Positions 10,515 to 21,716 of a DNA stretch of 64,000 nt are shown here, in pieces. The stretch comes from Heterobasidion occidentale (taxonomy: Eukaryota > Basidiomycota > Agaricomycetes > Russulales > Bondarzewiaceae): assembly GCA_039111635.1 (NCBI GenBank), contig JBCAQO010000001.1, forward strand, positions 3,720,001 to 3,784,000. Reading direction: 5' to 3'. The position numbers and the translations under genes are program-made. The notes below the pieces were generated by a model, which worked only from the letters and a program-made list of their open reading frames with translations, was not told where the DNA came from and ran no database searches. Numbering within the stretch: position 1 is the first letter of the stretch; every line of letters starts with the position of its first letter.

Positions 10515-13500
10515 TATTCCACATAAGGAATTAATCCAGCCCAGTCGTCCTGTGAAGAGCTACAGAAAGCTCTCAGGTATTGCTCTAGTTCTTGATTCAT
10601 TGTTCAGTAGCATTGTCTGTTTGTGGGTGATAAGCCGTGCTTAAAGTGGATTTGATTCCTAGTTCTTTGAGCAATGCTTGTGCTACTTTTGAAGCGAATT
10701 GGGTTCCTCTGTCTGATATGATTTTATTGGGCACTCCATAGCGTCTCCAGGTGTTTTCTAGTAGGATCTTGGCTGTTTTGTCCAAGTTAATGGATTTCTG
10801 GCATGGTGTTATTACTGCTGTTTTGGTGATTCGGTTGGTTACTACATGGAGCGAGTCATATCTGTTCAACTCCGGTAGGTCTGTAATAAAATCCATTGTT
10901 ATTGTTCCAAAGGGTCAATCTGGAATCTCTGTCAGTTGTAGGGGTACTATGGTAGGATGTGTGTTATTTTTGGTAGATTGACAGGTAGCGCATCCTTCCA
11001 CATATTGGTGAACTGTGTTTGAGATTCTGGGCCAAGTGAATTCTTGTCCTACTGCTGCTAGGGTTCCTCTTTGTCCTGGATGTCCTGCTGCTAGATTATC
11101 GTGGTTTAACTTGATGATTTCTTGACGAAGTTGTTCATTTCAAGAAACATATATTTTTCCTCTGTAAAGTACCAATCCTTCTTCTTCATTCCATTCTTGT
11201 AAACCTTTCTTCATGCTTTGAGGTCCTAATGTTTTGACCTTGGCTAGGGTCTCTAGTAGCCATTCGTCTTTCTTGTTCTCTTCAATGATTCATTTCCAAA
11301 GGTTGTCATCTATGATGGTGATGCCTCCTCGTCTGGTTGCCCTGATATGAAGCATTTGGTGGGGGTCCCAACTGTTTTCTGCATTGATTGCATTGATCTC
11401 CGCAAAGGGTCTTCGGATTTTTCCTATGTCATTGAAAAGTTTGGGTTCCAAGAGTGTTTCACCTGAATTGTCAAATTCCACCCCCTTTTTATGGTCTGGA
11501 CACCGTGACAGACTGTCGGATTTATTAGTGACTCCCACCTTGTGCGTCAATTTGTAGTCAAAACACGAGAGGTAGAGTGATCATTGTGCTTGCTGACAGT
11601 TTAGTTTTTGACTCGACTGGAACCATTCAAGGTTCTTGTAGTCCGTCCAGACATCTACCGGGTGGTTGGCGCCCTCTAAGTAGTGTCGCCAAGCTTCAAA
11701 AGCTCAGACAATAGCTAGCAACTCTTTATCATAAATTGGGTAGTTGTGTTCTGTAGGTGAGAGTGACTTGGAAATATAGGCATGGGTGCCATTTTCCATC
11801 TTTGGCAACTTGTAATAATACTGCTCTAGTGGCGAAATCAGAGGCATCGCATTCGATGCGGAAGGAGTTCCTTGTATCCAGCATAACGAGTACCGGAGAT
11901 TCTGTAAATATTTGTTTTAGTGTTTGAAACACTTCTTCACAGGCTGGTGTCCAATCCCAGGTGTGTTCCTTCTATGTTAGTTTGAATAGTGGTCGTGCTA
12001 TTTTTGAGTAATCCTCGATAAATCTGCAATAAAAGTTGCAGAAACCTAAAAATGATTGCACTTCCTTGACTTTTCCAGGGGTTGGCCAGTCCATAATACT
12101 AGCCACTTTGATTGGGTCCATTTCGAGATGTCCATGTGATATAACATATCCAAGGTAGTCAATTTTCTTTTTATGAAAGTGGCATTTCAAGGGTTGTAGG
12201 TACAGATCGTTGTCTTGTAAGATCTGTAAAACCTTCTATACTGTCTTGATGTAATTGTCCATAGTCTTGGAGAATACGAGGATGTCGTCCATATAGATTG
12301 CCACTTTTCCGGCATAGAAGAGGTCTTTGAAAAGAGTGTTCATCATTGTTTGGAATGTTGCCGGCAAGTTGGTTAATCCAAAGAACATGACTAGGAGTTT
12401 GTACATTCCTAAATTGGTGACGAACACGGCTAGTTTCTTGCTTCCTTCCTTCATTTGTACGTTGTTATATCCAGTGTCGACATCCATTAGTGAGAAGTAT
12501 ATGGCTTCTGCTAGTAGGTCCAGTAATTCATGAATAATTGGCAAGGGGTACTTGTTTTTTACTGTTATTTCATTGAGCTTGTGGTAGTCCATTACTGGTT
12601 GTAGCTTTCCATTCTTTTTCTTGATGAAGAAGAAGGGTGAGGCCATATGTGATTTGGATTCCTGGATGAATCCCCTTTTTAGGTTTTTGTCAATGAATTT
12701 CTTGAGTTTCACTTGCTCTGCCGGACTGAGGCTGTATAATTTGGGTTTGAGCGAGTGATCCATTCCTTCTTTGATCTCTATTTTGTGGTCCCAAGGTCAA
12801 TTAGGTGGTAGTTGTCCTTTTGGTCAACCTTCAAAAACCTTTCTATAATCCCAGTAGTCCTTCGGTACTATTTCCTCGAAGGATAGTTCGGGTTTCCCTT
12901 TTGTGGCTTCTTCCGCAAGTCTTTGTAAGTTGGTGTGCTTTGTTTGTTTTCCTGTCGTTGCTTTGGCAGGTTTACTTCCTTGAGCTGGTGTATTAGTATA
13001 TGGAAGTTCCGTAGTTTTGGCGCAGCGTATGTCCACGCCTTCTTGGAGTTGTTGTATAATTCTAGCGCCTGTAAAGTCCCTGTATCGAGGCACCTAACAA
13101 GATAGACTCCATCTTCTTTAAGATCCTTGGAGGAAGTGCCGGAAGTATCACCGTCCTCCAGAGTGTCTTCTTCAGCCCACATTGGAGCCTTGTAATTTCT
13201 GGCTTGGGCCTTCAAACGCTTGGCATTCAACCTTCGCATTGTGAACTCCGGACTTGTAGGTACTGTCTGTGGATGTGGTACTGTAGTGTTTCCCACTTTC
13301 CGGCCTGGTACTGCTTTTCCTGGCTTTTGCAATGGTATTGAGTAGTCGCCCATTTGCGGTACTGTCTCTATGCGCCGTATACTTGGCTTGGAACATCCTG
13401 GTTTCCTTGTAGCCCTTTTGGCTTTGACCAGTCCTCCTTTTATTTGGCAGGAGGGCGGGCATCTTGTAAAATGCAGCCCGTAGGCATGCCAATTGACTTC

Positions 13501-13952
13501 TGGGTTATGTTCTAATAACCAGTTGGTTCTAGAATGACATCTTCTTTTCCTATTTCTGCTAAGTAGAATCTTGCTGATTCTGTATGTGACCCTCCCTTTT
13601 TGCCTAGAACCTGTAATTGCAGGTTAGCAAATCTTGTAATGGGTCCTCCTTTAAACTCAGTGTTTTGGACCGTACTGACTGGAATAGGGGTAGGGGTTTT
13701 GTGCATGATGATTTGATGTGCTTCCACGAAGCGGGGGTGCATGAAGATTCCAGTGGCTCCACTATCCACCAGTGCCTGAGTAGCAGCTTTTCTATTCTTG
13801 CCTATAAGCATTGTTTCAATTCGGAGTGATGGTGCACCATGTGATTTCATTTCTGAAAAATACAATACATCTGGATGTCCATGCTCTTGGTCAGCGTCTT
13901 TACTGGCCAGAGGAGCATACCAATTTCCTGCAAAAACCTTACTCTCCACATC
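10515..13952 (-). pseudogene. Element C pol, interrupted: protease, RT, RNase H, part of integrase
   Basis: This minus-strand segment of family 2 is homologous to D 29255-32690. From right to left it holds protease (VDSGATGIFMHPRF near 13740), a linker, RT (GFIQESKSHMASPFFFIKKKNGK; YMDD intact at 12284-12295), RNase H (ECDASDFATRAVLLQ) and integrase (TAYHPQTDNATEQ with GTQFASK). It stops at both ends because elements were inserted: A on the left at 10514/10515 and B on the right at 13952/13953. The right break continues at 24598. Many stops are present, and codons often differ from D by CG to TG or CA changes, which suggests age and cytosine methylation. Confidence 0.9.
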
Positions 13953-14563
13953 TGTTATGACTTGACCAATCAGGGTCCTTTGGGGCCGGTTTATCCGATG
14001 GCTCAAGCATCACATGCTAGGCGGCTTCACTATGGAGCATACATCAAGGTATTTGGCATGTCCTTAGGAGCCAACTGGACCAATGGTTCTCCAAGACATT
14101 GGTAGAGGATATATTGGAGGGTCATGGGTACAGCAGATTGATAAGATAGGCATTCACATGCCATGGGCTTAGGGCTTATGGGTAAGCACCTCGTCGCACC
14201 TGGATGGATTGGTGCAACTGGAGAAGTACAAGAGTAGGCACCGGCTGAGAGAGACGGTGACCACAGCTCTCCTGGGATGGATACCCGGAGAAGCATACGG
14301 ACTCTTACCCTATACCCTATACAGTATATAAGGCCCATAGAATAGGCTAGGGATCTCTAGTCTATTCTCTTGTTCACTACTGTCTTCCTACAGTAGAACC
14401 TTCGTTCTTAGGTATCTCCATATACCTATCATTGAGGAAACAATCATTATTCCCTCCTGTATCATTGTCTGATACAGTTGAGACTTCACCCACCACTCAG
14501 TCCATTGTGCAACCTAGGGAAGAACCTGTTACTCTTGGGTTACTGAATGAGCAGTTCGTAACA
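13953..14563 (+). repeat. 5' LTR of element B (family 1)
   Basis: This is 611 bp, starting TGTTATGACTTG and ending TTCGTAACA. A TATATAAG box is at 14335-14342. About 24 nt downstream is AGTCTATTCT (14359-14368), the likely RNA 5' end, complementary to the priming site at 14566-14575. It differs from the 3' LTR mainly by a ~10-nt length difference near its start. Confidence 0.95.
14335..14342 (+). promoter_or_regulatory. TATA box of the family-1 LTR
   Basis: TATATAAG followed by GCCC, preserved in both B LTRs. The predicted transcription start near 14359 agrees with the self-priming pairing. Confidence 0.7.
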
Positions 14564-14565
14564 CT

Positions 14566-14575
14566 AGAATAGACT
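14566..14575 (+). other. Self-priming primer-binding site of element B
   Basis: AGAATAGACT begins 3 nt after the LTR and is the exact reverse complement of AGTCTATTCT at 14359-14368 in the R region. The sequence does not start with the usual TGG of a tRNA-primed site. This is the arrangement known from Tf1, where the RNA 5' end folds back and primes minus-strand DNA. Confidence 0.65.
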
Positions 14576-15048
14576 TGCTTTTACCCCTACCTTGCACCAC
14601 ACTCTGCTTGCTGCCACACACTCTCTCACAACCCTCTTTGGTGGCATAGACACCCACCAGAGAGCGTTACTTCACACACCCTGGAGCAAGACCTAGGCCT
14701 AGGATATCCACCAGGCACTAGACAAACCAACAACCAACTTCGACAGAACAATTGTCCTATCCATCAAAGGGGAAACCGCTGGTATTATTCCAACACCAAT
14801 TGGCCAGCTCCCCCAAACTTTTCCAACTGCTCGTACAGAGAAGGACAATATTTCTTCACAAGAGAAGACGAAACAGAAGCTGAGTGGGCTTGGGACAAAA
14901 TAGTAGAAGACTGGGTAGAGCCACCCTAGTACAGGAACCATGAACTGGAAATCCTGGATACATCAGAAAAAGAAGAAGGAACATCCGAGTCCAAATCCTC
15001 GATATTCAAACACCGGTCAACACCCGAAATATTGAAGACAATACCATT
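14576..15048 (+). other. Element B leader, open frame in phase with Gag, no ATG
   Basis: A conserved frame (REGQYFFTREDETEAEWAW and neighbours) shared with A runs into the Gag core. It carries a TAG near 14926 where A has CAG. No ATG begins it. It may be an N-terminal Gag extension reached by splicing or a non-AUG start. Confidence 0.45.
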
Positions 15049-16266
15049 ATGTCGACAAATGCTACAGCTCCCCCTACAACCACATCATCCGGAAGGGGCA
15101 AGCTTAAACTCCCAGATAATTTTGAAGGAGATAGAACACAATCACAGAAGTTCATCATGAATTGCCTCCTCCTTTTCACAGCAGAATTGGACCGATACAA
15201 GACGGATGAGGACAAGGTTTCCCTTGCCCTCTCGTGCATGAGATATGGAACGGCCAGTGTATGGGCAGAAAGCTTCCTAACGAAGACAGTTGGGGCAACC
15301 CCGCCCAAAACCCTCGGAACTTGGACCGGCTTCCTTGACAAGTACAAACTTCAATTCAAGGAAACAAACCTTACGGACAAGGCCTGAAGCGCTCTCATGT
15401 CTTTCTCTCAAGGGAAGATGACGGTAGACAAATATTCCAATCAATTCATCCTTATAGCCGCTGACGCCAACATCACCGACAAGGAACAAGTTCCTTACTT
15501 CCAGAGAGGACTCAACCTGAAGGTCATGGACAAGATCTATGACAAAGAAACACCGCCGAAGGACACGATCCAAGACTGGATCAATACTGCCTGTAAAATA
15601 GATGGACGCTTGAGAGCCAGAAGGACTCAAAAGGTGATCCTTGCCAACTCCACCTCATTCTGAAGCAACTTCCTCAATCACTTTCACCTCCAACCCACCC
15701 TTCGTTATAATTCTACCAACGCTTCTCACAGAATGAACAACCAGGTAGTCGACATGGACATTGACGCCTCTCGGAAGAGAGATGCCGCCCACCAGAAGCG
15801 CACCCATGATGACAAGCCCCTTACCTGTTGTTTTAATTGTGGAAGAGAAGGACACTGGGCAGATAACTGCCGTTCTCCTCGTAGAGGCATTCCCCCTTCT
15901 CAAGGAAATCGGCACAAGCCAATGGGCGGAAGAGGTAGAGGAACTCACGCTGTAGACATGAAGGATGAAGACAATCAAGAATCCCCGTTGGGAGACGATG
16001 TGGGACTTCATCGAGGATTAGAGGAGGGGAGTTCTCATGGCCACCACCGTTGGGTATCACAACCTGGTAATTTGGTGGAACGTGAGGACCCTCCCGCAAG
16101 GAGCAGGGGATCAGGCCAGAGCAATGGAGAGCGCTACGTACCGCCTAACGGACAACGAGGCGACGGACCCATCCGTGATACTAATGGCGTCCAAGCACTC
16201 TTCAGAGAAGTAGGGGAGGCCAAGGCCAAACAGATGTTGGTGGATCTAGTGGAGGAATTTTCCTGA
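15049..16266 (+). pseudogene. Element B Gag with CCHC knuckle
   Basis: From MSTNATAPPTT the capsid part has KLPDNFEGDR, YKTDEDKVSLALSCMRYGTASVW and YKLQFKETNLTDKA, then a TGA at 15385-15387 where A has CGA, a CpG-type change. Reading resumes with MSFSQGKMTVDKYSNQF. A second in-frame TGA at 15661-15663 is shared with A. The zinc knuckle CFNCGREGHWADNC (C-x2-C-x4-H-x4-C) is at 15829-15870. The Gag frame ends with TGA at 16264-16266 after LVDLVEEFS, as in A. Gag forms the particle and its knuckle binds the element RNA; this copy makes only fragments unless both TGAs are read through. Confidence 0.87.
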
Positions 16267-17209
16267 CCTCTCCTTCACTAGCTAAGGAGAGGGGGTTGAG
16301 GAAACCCGAGTACACTTTCCTGTCATGTATTTGAATCGGAGCAATGAACAGCCACATCATTACCCCCATTCGACTTGACGTGCAATTGACAACTCGAGGA
16401 AGAAGCGCTGGAGCCAGAGCCACCATCGACTCAGCCTGCGAAGGGATTTTGGTAAACAAGAGATGGGTATGAAAACACGACCTTCTAACCTACCCCCTAA
16501 ACCGTCCCATCCGTGTTCGCAACGTCGATGACACCATCAACAAGGCGGGCCTCATTCAATGAGGCTTAGACACGAATCTCATCATGGATAGATGGGAGAG
16601 AACCCATACTGAATGTGTCTAGATGTTTATCACCAATCTAGGGAAGGACGACATGCTCCTAAGAACAGATTGGCTGAAATACCACGATCCCTCCATTGGG
16701 TGGAGGTGCCGTGAAGTACACTTTGATTGATGCCCCAGAGACTGCCAACAACCTATGGGTTTACCAAGGCAAGGGAAGAGCCTACCAAGAAGGCATGGCT
16801 AGCGAAACTACGCAGTGACAAGATTCCTCAGTGGACGAAACCACATCTTGTCTCAGAACCGGTAGGACCTCCATGGACTTGGACAAAAGAACAATGGCGC
16901 TGAGTCCCCGCGAAGGAATGGAAATCTCAGTTCCTCTCCCTGTTAGAACACAAATCCCGACAAACAAAAGCTCGGGAGTGGCTCAAGGAACAAGTGACCG
17001 AAAGGAAGGAACACTGGCAAGCTCAACAAGAGGCAGCCCAGAGCGAAGCTTCAGAAGAAGTCACTGAAGAGGCGCAAATACCGTTCGACTCCTCCGCAAC
17101 AGATAGCGGAGAAGAACCCGTCATCAGAAAGGTAGCTCCCGAACCCTCAGGGTTTGCTAGTTTTGACGAAGACCTGGAAGAGGAAATCGACACAACCAAC
17201 TTGAAGAGT
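16267..17209 (+). pseudogene. Element B protease and linker
   Basis: The aspartic protease motif reads TIDSACEGILVNKRW near 16423-16467, Asp-Ser-Ala instead of the commoner Asp-Ser-Gly. It is followed by MFITNLGKDDMLLRTDWLKYHDP near 16622 and a Glu-rich linker (QSEASEEVTEEAQ). Internal stops near 16560 and 16620 break the frame. Confidence 0.78.
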
Positions 17210-18126
17210 CGCGTACCGTCGGAATACCATTCCTACCTCGACATCTTTAGCGAAAGGCGATCACAGAGACTCCCCCAACACACTATATGGGATCATGCGA
17301 TAGACCTTAAGCCGTCCTTCAAACCCCAGGCCCCAAGGATATTTCCCTTGAGCCCAGAGAAGCATGATGAGCTAGGAAAATTTGTCAAGAGCATCTTTCT
17401 AGGGGAACAATATGTCAATCGACAGCACATAGCGCGGCTTCCTTCTTCTTCATAAACAAGAAGGATGGAAAACTCCGCCCGGTACAGGATTATTGCCACC
17501 TCAATGAACACACCATTCAAAATGTCTGCCCCCTACCATTAATCCAAGAACTATTGGATATCATTCAAGGGGCAACTGTATTCTCGAAGCTGGATGTTCG
17601 GTGGGGATATAACAATGTACGCATCAAGAAAGGGGACAAATCCAAGGCAGCCTTCATAACGCCATTGGGGCTCTTTGAACCTACAGTAATGTTCTTTGGG
17701 CTCACTAACTCCCCGGCCACTTTCCAGGCCATGATGAACATGATCTTCCAAGATCTCATCCTTGCCCGGAAAATCATGGTATACATGAACAACATTCTTA
17801 TCTTCACGAAAACCACAGCAGAACACATTGTGGTTGTTCGACAAGTCCTCCAAATCCTACGCAACAACAATCTTTACCTCAAACCCGAGAAATACAAATT
17901 CCACAAGGACAAGTTGAACTACTTGGGGTACACAATTTCAAAAGACCATGTTGCCATGGAGGACTCAAAGATTGAAGCCATCCAGGAATGGCCCATTCCT
18001 TGCACAGTCCGTGACATCCGCTCTTTCTTAGGCCTAGGGAACTTTTATCAGCAATTCATTGATAAGTTTTCCTTAATCGCTCGTCCCCTGCATGACCTTA
18101 CCAAGAAAGACACGAAATGGGACTAG
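17210..18126 (+). pseudogene. Element B reverse transcriptase
   Basis: The RT opens with HTIWDHAIDLKPSFKP and PLSPEKHDELGKFVK. A one-base loss near 17386, relative to A, shifts the frame. The core resumes at 17554 with [20 protein letters not shown] and [16 protein letters not shown]. The active site at 17782-17793 reads Tyr-Met-Asn-Asn, with both aspartates replaced by Asn (G to A changes). The frame ends at a TAG at 18124-18126 where Trp (TGG) is expected. It is inactive as an enzyme. Confidence 0.92.
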
Positions 18127-18519
18127 ACCGCAGACTGCAAACAGGCTTTTGACCAACTGAAGAAGGCCTTCATCAGTCAACCCATCCTACTGTACCTTGA
18201 TCTGATGCGCCCCTACCGGCTCGTCACCGACGCCTCCCTCTCCGCATATGGTGCAGTCCTCCTACAGGAAGGACCTGATAACGACTGGCACCCAGTGGCC
18301 TACCTCTCGGGATCGTTTTCACCGCCCAAAAGAAATTATGACGTGCATGACCATGAACTCCTTGCAATCATCAAGGCACTGGAACATTGGAAACACTACC
18401 TTGAAGGCGCTAGACACCCCTTTGAGGTCTGGACGGACCACAAGAACCTAGAGTACTTTCAGACAGCATGTGACCTGTCAAGGCAACAAGCATGCTGGAG
18501 TTTGTTTTTGTCATGATTT
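18127..18519 (+). pseudogene. Element B RNase H domain
   Basis: The domain reads CKQAFDQLKKAF, VTDASLSAYGAVLLQEGPD, DHELLAIIKALEHWKHYL and VWTDHKNLEYF, with the RNase H acidic residues visible. It degrades the RNA strand after reverse transcription. A TGA near 18514 ends the frame where other copies read on into the integrase linker. Confidence 0.88.
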
Positions 18520-20193
18520 AATTTCCAGCTCAGCTACAAGGCTGGAACGACCAATCATGCCGATGCTCTGTCCAGGCATCCAGACCTTAGTGAGGGGGTG
18601 GAATCTGATAATAAGGCACAGACTCTGCTCCCGTCCAAACTTTTCACCGAGTCCAGTAAAACCCTGGTGGAGTCAAGCGAAGGCATACACGTCAAAGCAA
18701 CGGAACTTGTATCCTCGGACATCCTCTCCCTTGTTCAACACTCACGTTCAGAACATGATTTGCTAGTCGATGTTGCCCTCAAGAAATTGTTGGAAAAAGG
18801 ACTAAAAGCAATGAAGGGCGACCTAGGAAAATGGACACACAAAAATGGCATCACAAGACGCGATGGCTACATATGTGTCCCAAAGGATGACCTCCTCCGG
18901 CGAACGATTGTCAGGACACACCACGACACCATGGCTACAGGACACCCGGGTCAAGCAAAGACCTTGGAATTGGTACAACGCCATTATTGGTGGTTGAGCA
19001 TGACCAAATTTGTCCATCAATATGTGGATGGATGCGCAGTTTGCCAGTCCACCAAGAACCTACCCCACAGGACCCATCTACCAATTCAACCATTGGAAAC
19101 CACAAACGCCCCCTGGCGTTTCATCTCCACCGACTTCGTAACAGACCTCCCGGAAAGCAGAGGATACAACTCGATAAACGTGGTGGTTGACCAGGGCCTG
19201 TCTAAAGGGATATTCATAACTCTGTGCAAGAAGACGATCACGGCTGAAGAAACTACGACGCTCTTCCAGAATAACGTCTTCAAACGATACAGTCTGCCGA
19301 CCAAGGTGGTATCCGATAGAGGCCCCCAATTTATGGCAAAGTTCACACGAGAACTATGGAAAAGATTGGGAATCACTCCTGCCCTCAGCATGGCTTACCA
19401 TCCCCAGACGGACGGATAAACAGAACAGGTTAACCAGGAAATCAAACAATTCCTGCGGGTGTTTTGCAACTACCACCAAGATAATTGGGTAGACCTGATT
19501 CCCTTCACGGAATTCTCCCATAATACCCGAAGACACTCCGCCACAGGGAAGTCGCCGTTTGAAGTCCTTTATGGGTTCAATCCACTATATTCAGTCAACT
19601 CAGCACTGGAGACCAAGGTGCCCACAGTGACCGAACGTTTACAGCTAATCAAAGAAGTCCAAGAAGATGCAGCTGCCAGTCTACAGATAACAGCGCAGCA
19701 TGCCAAGGACTGGGACCTTCATAGGAAACTTCCACAGTGGGAAGTAGGAACCCAAGTTTGGTTAGAAGGAACCCACATTTGGATAACTCATCCGAAATTC
19801 AAGCTGGCACCTAGGCGTTATGGTCCTTTTCAAGTGACTAAAAGAATTGGCCCTCTGGCTTATCGGCTGAAAATACCTGAAACATGGAAGATACACCCAG
19901 TGTTTCATGCCTCCGTCCTCACCGAATATCATGAGACGGAGGCCCATGGGAGGAACTTCCCCAGACCTGCCCCAGAGATCCTGAATGAAGAAGAGCACTA
20001 CAAAGTGGAGGCCATTCTAGATTCAAAGCGCCAAGGAAGGGGAACCAAATACCTCGTCAAGTGGGTCGGATACTCCGAAGCCGATAACACCTGGGAACCC
20101 TTCGCCCTCCTCAAAGATACGGCCGACGAGGCGCTTTGTGAGTTTCACGAAAGCTATCCAGACAAGCCCCGACCTGCGGCGATTAGGTTTTAG
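18520..20193 (+). pseudogene. Element B integrase with C-terminal chromodomain
   Basis: The N-terminal HHCC region (RTHHDTMATGHPGQAKTL, DGCAVCQSTKN) lies around 18900-19060. The catalytic core follows: STDFVTDLPES with the first Asp, SDRGPQFMAKFTREL with the second. A TAA at 19417-19419 replaces the Glu codon of DGETE. From 19459 the frame is open to the stop at 20191-20193 and includes the GPF module (YGPFQVTKRIGPLAY) and a chromodomain (LDSKRQGRGTKYLVKWVGY, then SEADNTWEPF). ORF3's promoter begins 6 nt after the stop. Confidence 0.92.
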
Positions 20194-20198
20194 AAAGA

Positions 20199-20206
20199 TA
20201 TATAAG
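20199..20206 (+). promoter_or_regulatory. Internal TATA box upstream of element B ORF3
   Basis: TATATAAG followed by GAG lies 6 nt after the pol stop and 53 nt before the ORF3 ATG at 20252. It is the same octamer as the LTR promoter at 14335 and is conserved in element A. It suggests a separate ORF3 mRNA. Confidence 0.6.
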
Positions 20207-20251
20207 GAGAGACAACCCTCCTCCTTAAAGCAACGATCCTCCCACTAGTAC

Positions 20252-21616
20252 ATGTCCGACCATTCCTCCCTTGATTACTCTCCTAGACACGCCATGCTCA
20301 TTGATGAAGGAACTATCTCTTCACCATCAAGAAACCCCTCGCCAGACATCATCTTGGCCGTCGCCAATCCCGACACTGGACGCCCTGGCCAAAGCAGCCA
20401 TCCAACGACTCCAGAGGGAGTTTCCATACCAGTCTCCACCCATCTCACCACGCTCGCCGATCGAACGGAACTACAAGCCCCACACCAGGTTGAGGGAGCT
20501 CATGACGAGCACAATGAGGGATGCCAAGAAGAAGGAAGACCTGCTCCGTCAACGCCTCCGTGACCGACAACAGCGTTGGCTCAAGGAGACGCAAGACAGG
20601 AAACGAGAAGTGGAGGAGGACCAAGAAACCCTGCGGACCTGGCATTGCCTGCAACTGCTAAAACAGATGTACAAGAATCAGCAGCAACTAGTGCACCGGT
20701 TGCCAGGACCAGAGGACCTCCTGCCAGTGGTAGAGATCTGCACCCCCGAGAATTGGAAGGACTAGGGGATGTGCTGCTTCAGCGCACCACAATCTCGGCG
20801 GTAATTCAGATGGCCACAGCGTTAGCCTCGCAAAGGCTCGCTAACTTCTTTGCAGGGCAATCGGGAAGCGAGAACAGCGATGTTCCCCAACACCTCGCGG
20901 ACGCGAGCGATCAGGTCAGGCTTTTGGCCTATGCAGATGATCATCGAGCCACCTCCTGGTATGCCAGAGGAAATAATGGGGCATATGCCCTACTCATCCA
21001 CCCCGACAAGTTTTCTTCCTTCATCAATCTGGAGCTCCTACCTGCCCTCATCTCCAGCACCAATGTCATACACTCCCTTCCTGTTCAGATTGACCCATTC
21101 CACATCCAACAATGGGACGACGAAGCCAGAAGAGCGGTACCAACTACGAGTAGTCGAGATGCAACCACCCATACTGAACCCTTCTGGACCACAGTACAAC
21201 AACAGGCACGAAGGGATCGGGAGGCCCTTCCTCCCGCATCGACAGGACAATCCACCGGGCAGGATGCCGGAGGCAGCAATGAGGAGCATCCTCCAAGGTA
21301 CAGAAGGAACGAAAGGCAAGGAAGCCAGAGGACAAGGACAACTCCCCAACCCAGGCAAGACAGTCCTTGAAGAACTTGACCGAGAGATTCGCCGACTCCA
21401 AACCGTCCTTGAGATAATCGACCTGAAGGAACGCATACTCGCGTTAGTAGAAGAGCTCAAGTCCGCCAGCACCTGGCTTAGCGAACTCCTGCCTGGACTC
21501 AAGCAGAACTAGACACATGGGACAAGGTCGAAGACAGGAATTACGATGATATTGACCCTTACTACAGGCCAGACGAAGGATATGGGGATTATGGGGACAT
21601 TGGTGGAGGATACTAG
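20252..21616 (+). pseudogene. Element B ORF3 (post-pol ORF), frame-broken
   Basis: The ATG chosen (MSDHSSLDYSP) is conserved with A. After about 45 residues the conserved reading moves to the +1 frame (SSWPSPIPTLDALAKAAIQR), as in A. A charged coiled coil follows (DAKKKEDLLRQRLRDRQQRW), then a conserved block around 20900-21060 (QVRLLAYADDHRATSWYARG, HPDKFSSFINLELLPALI), a basic Pro/Arg/Gln-rich stretch, and a Leu-rich coiled coil (LEELDREIRRLQ, LKERILALVEEL) in another frame. The Asp/Tyr-rich end (DEGYGDYGDIGGGY) stops at 21614-21616. No known family recognised. It is not an envelope: I see no signal peptide or membrane segment. Confidence 0.65.
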
Positions 21617-21716
21617 ACAAGGGAGTTGAGGAACCCCTTGTCTCTAATGGTGATGGAGAGGAAAGGACCCTCCGCACCACAGGTACTGGTTTCACGCACA
21701 GGACACCGGAATAAAC

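Noticed and set aside
13512..14006. Open frame joining element C protease to B LTR sequence
   Set aside because: The first residues come from the B LTR across the insertion junction; it is a chance fusion, not a gene.
20932..20943. YADD in element B ORF3 resembling an RT active site
   Set aside because: The surrounding residues (RLLAYADDHRATSWYARG) do not match any RT block, and the real RT lies at 17210-18126.
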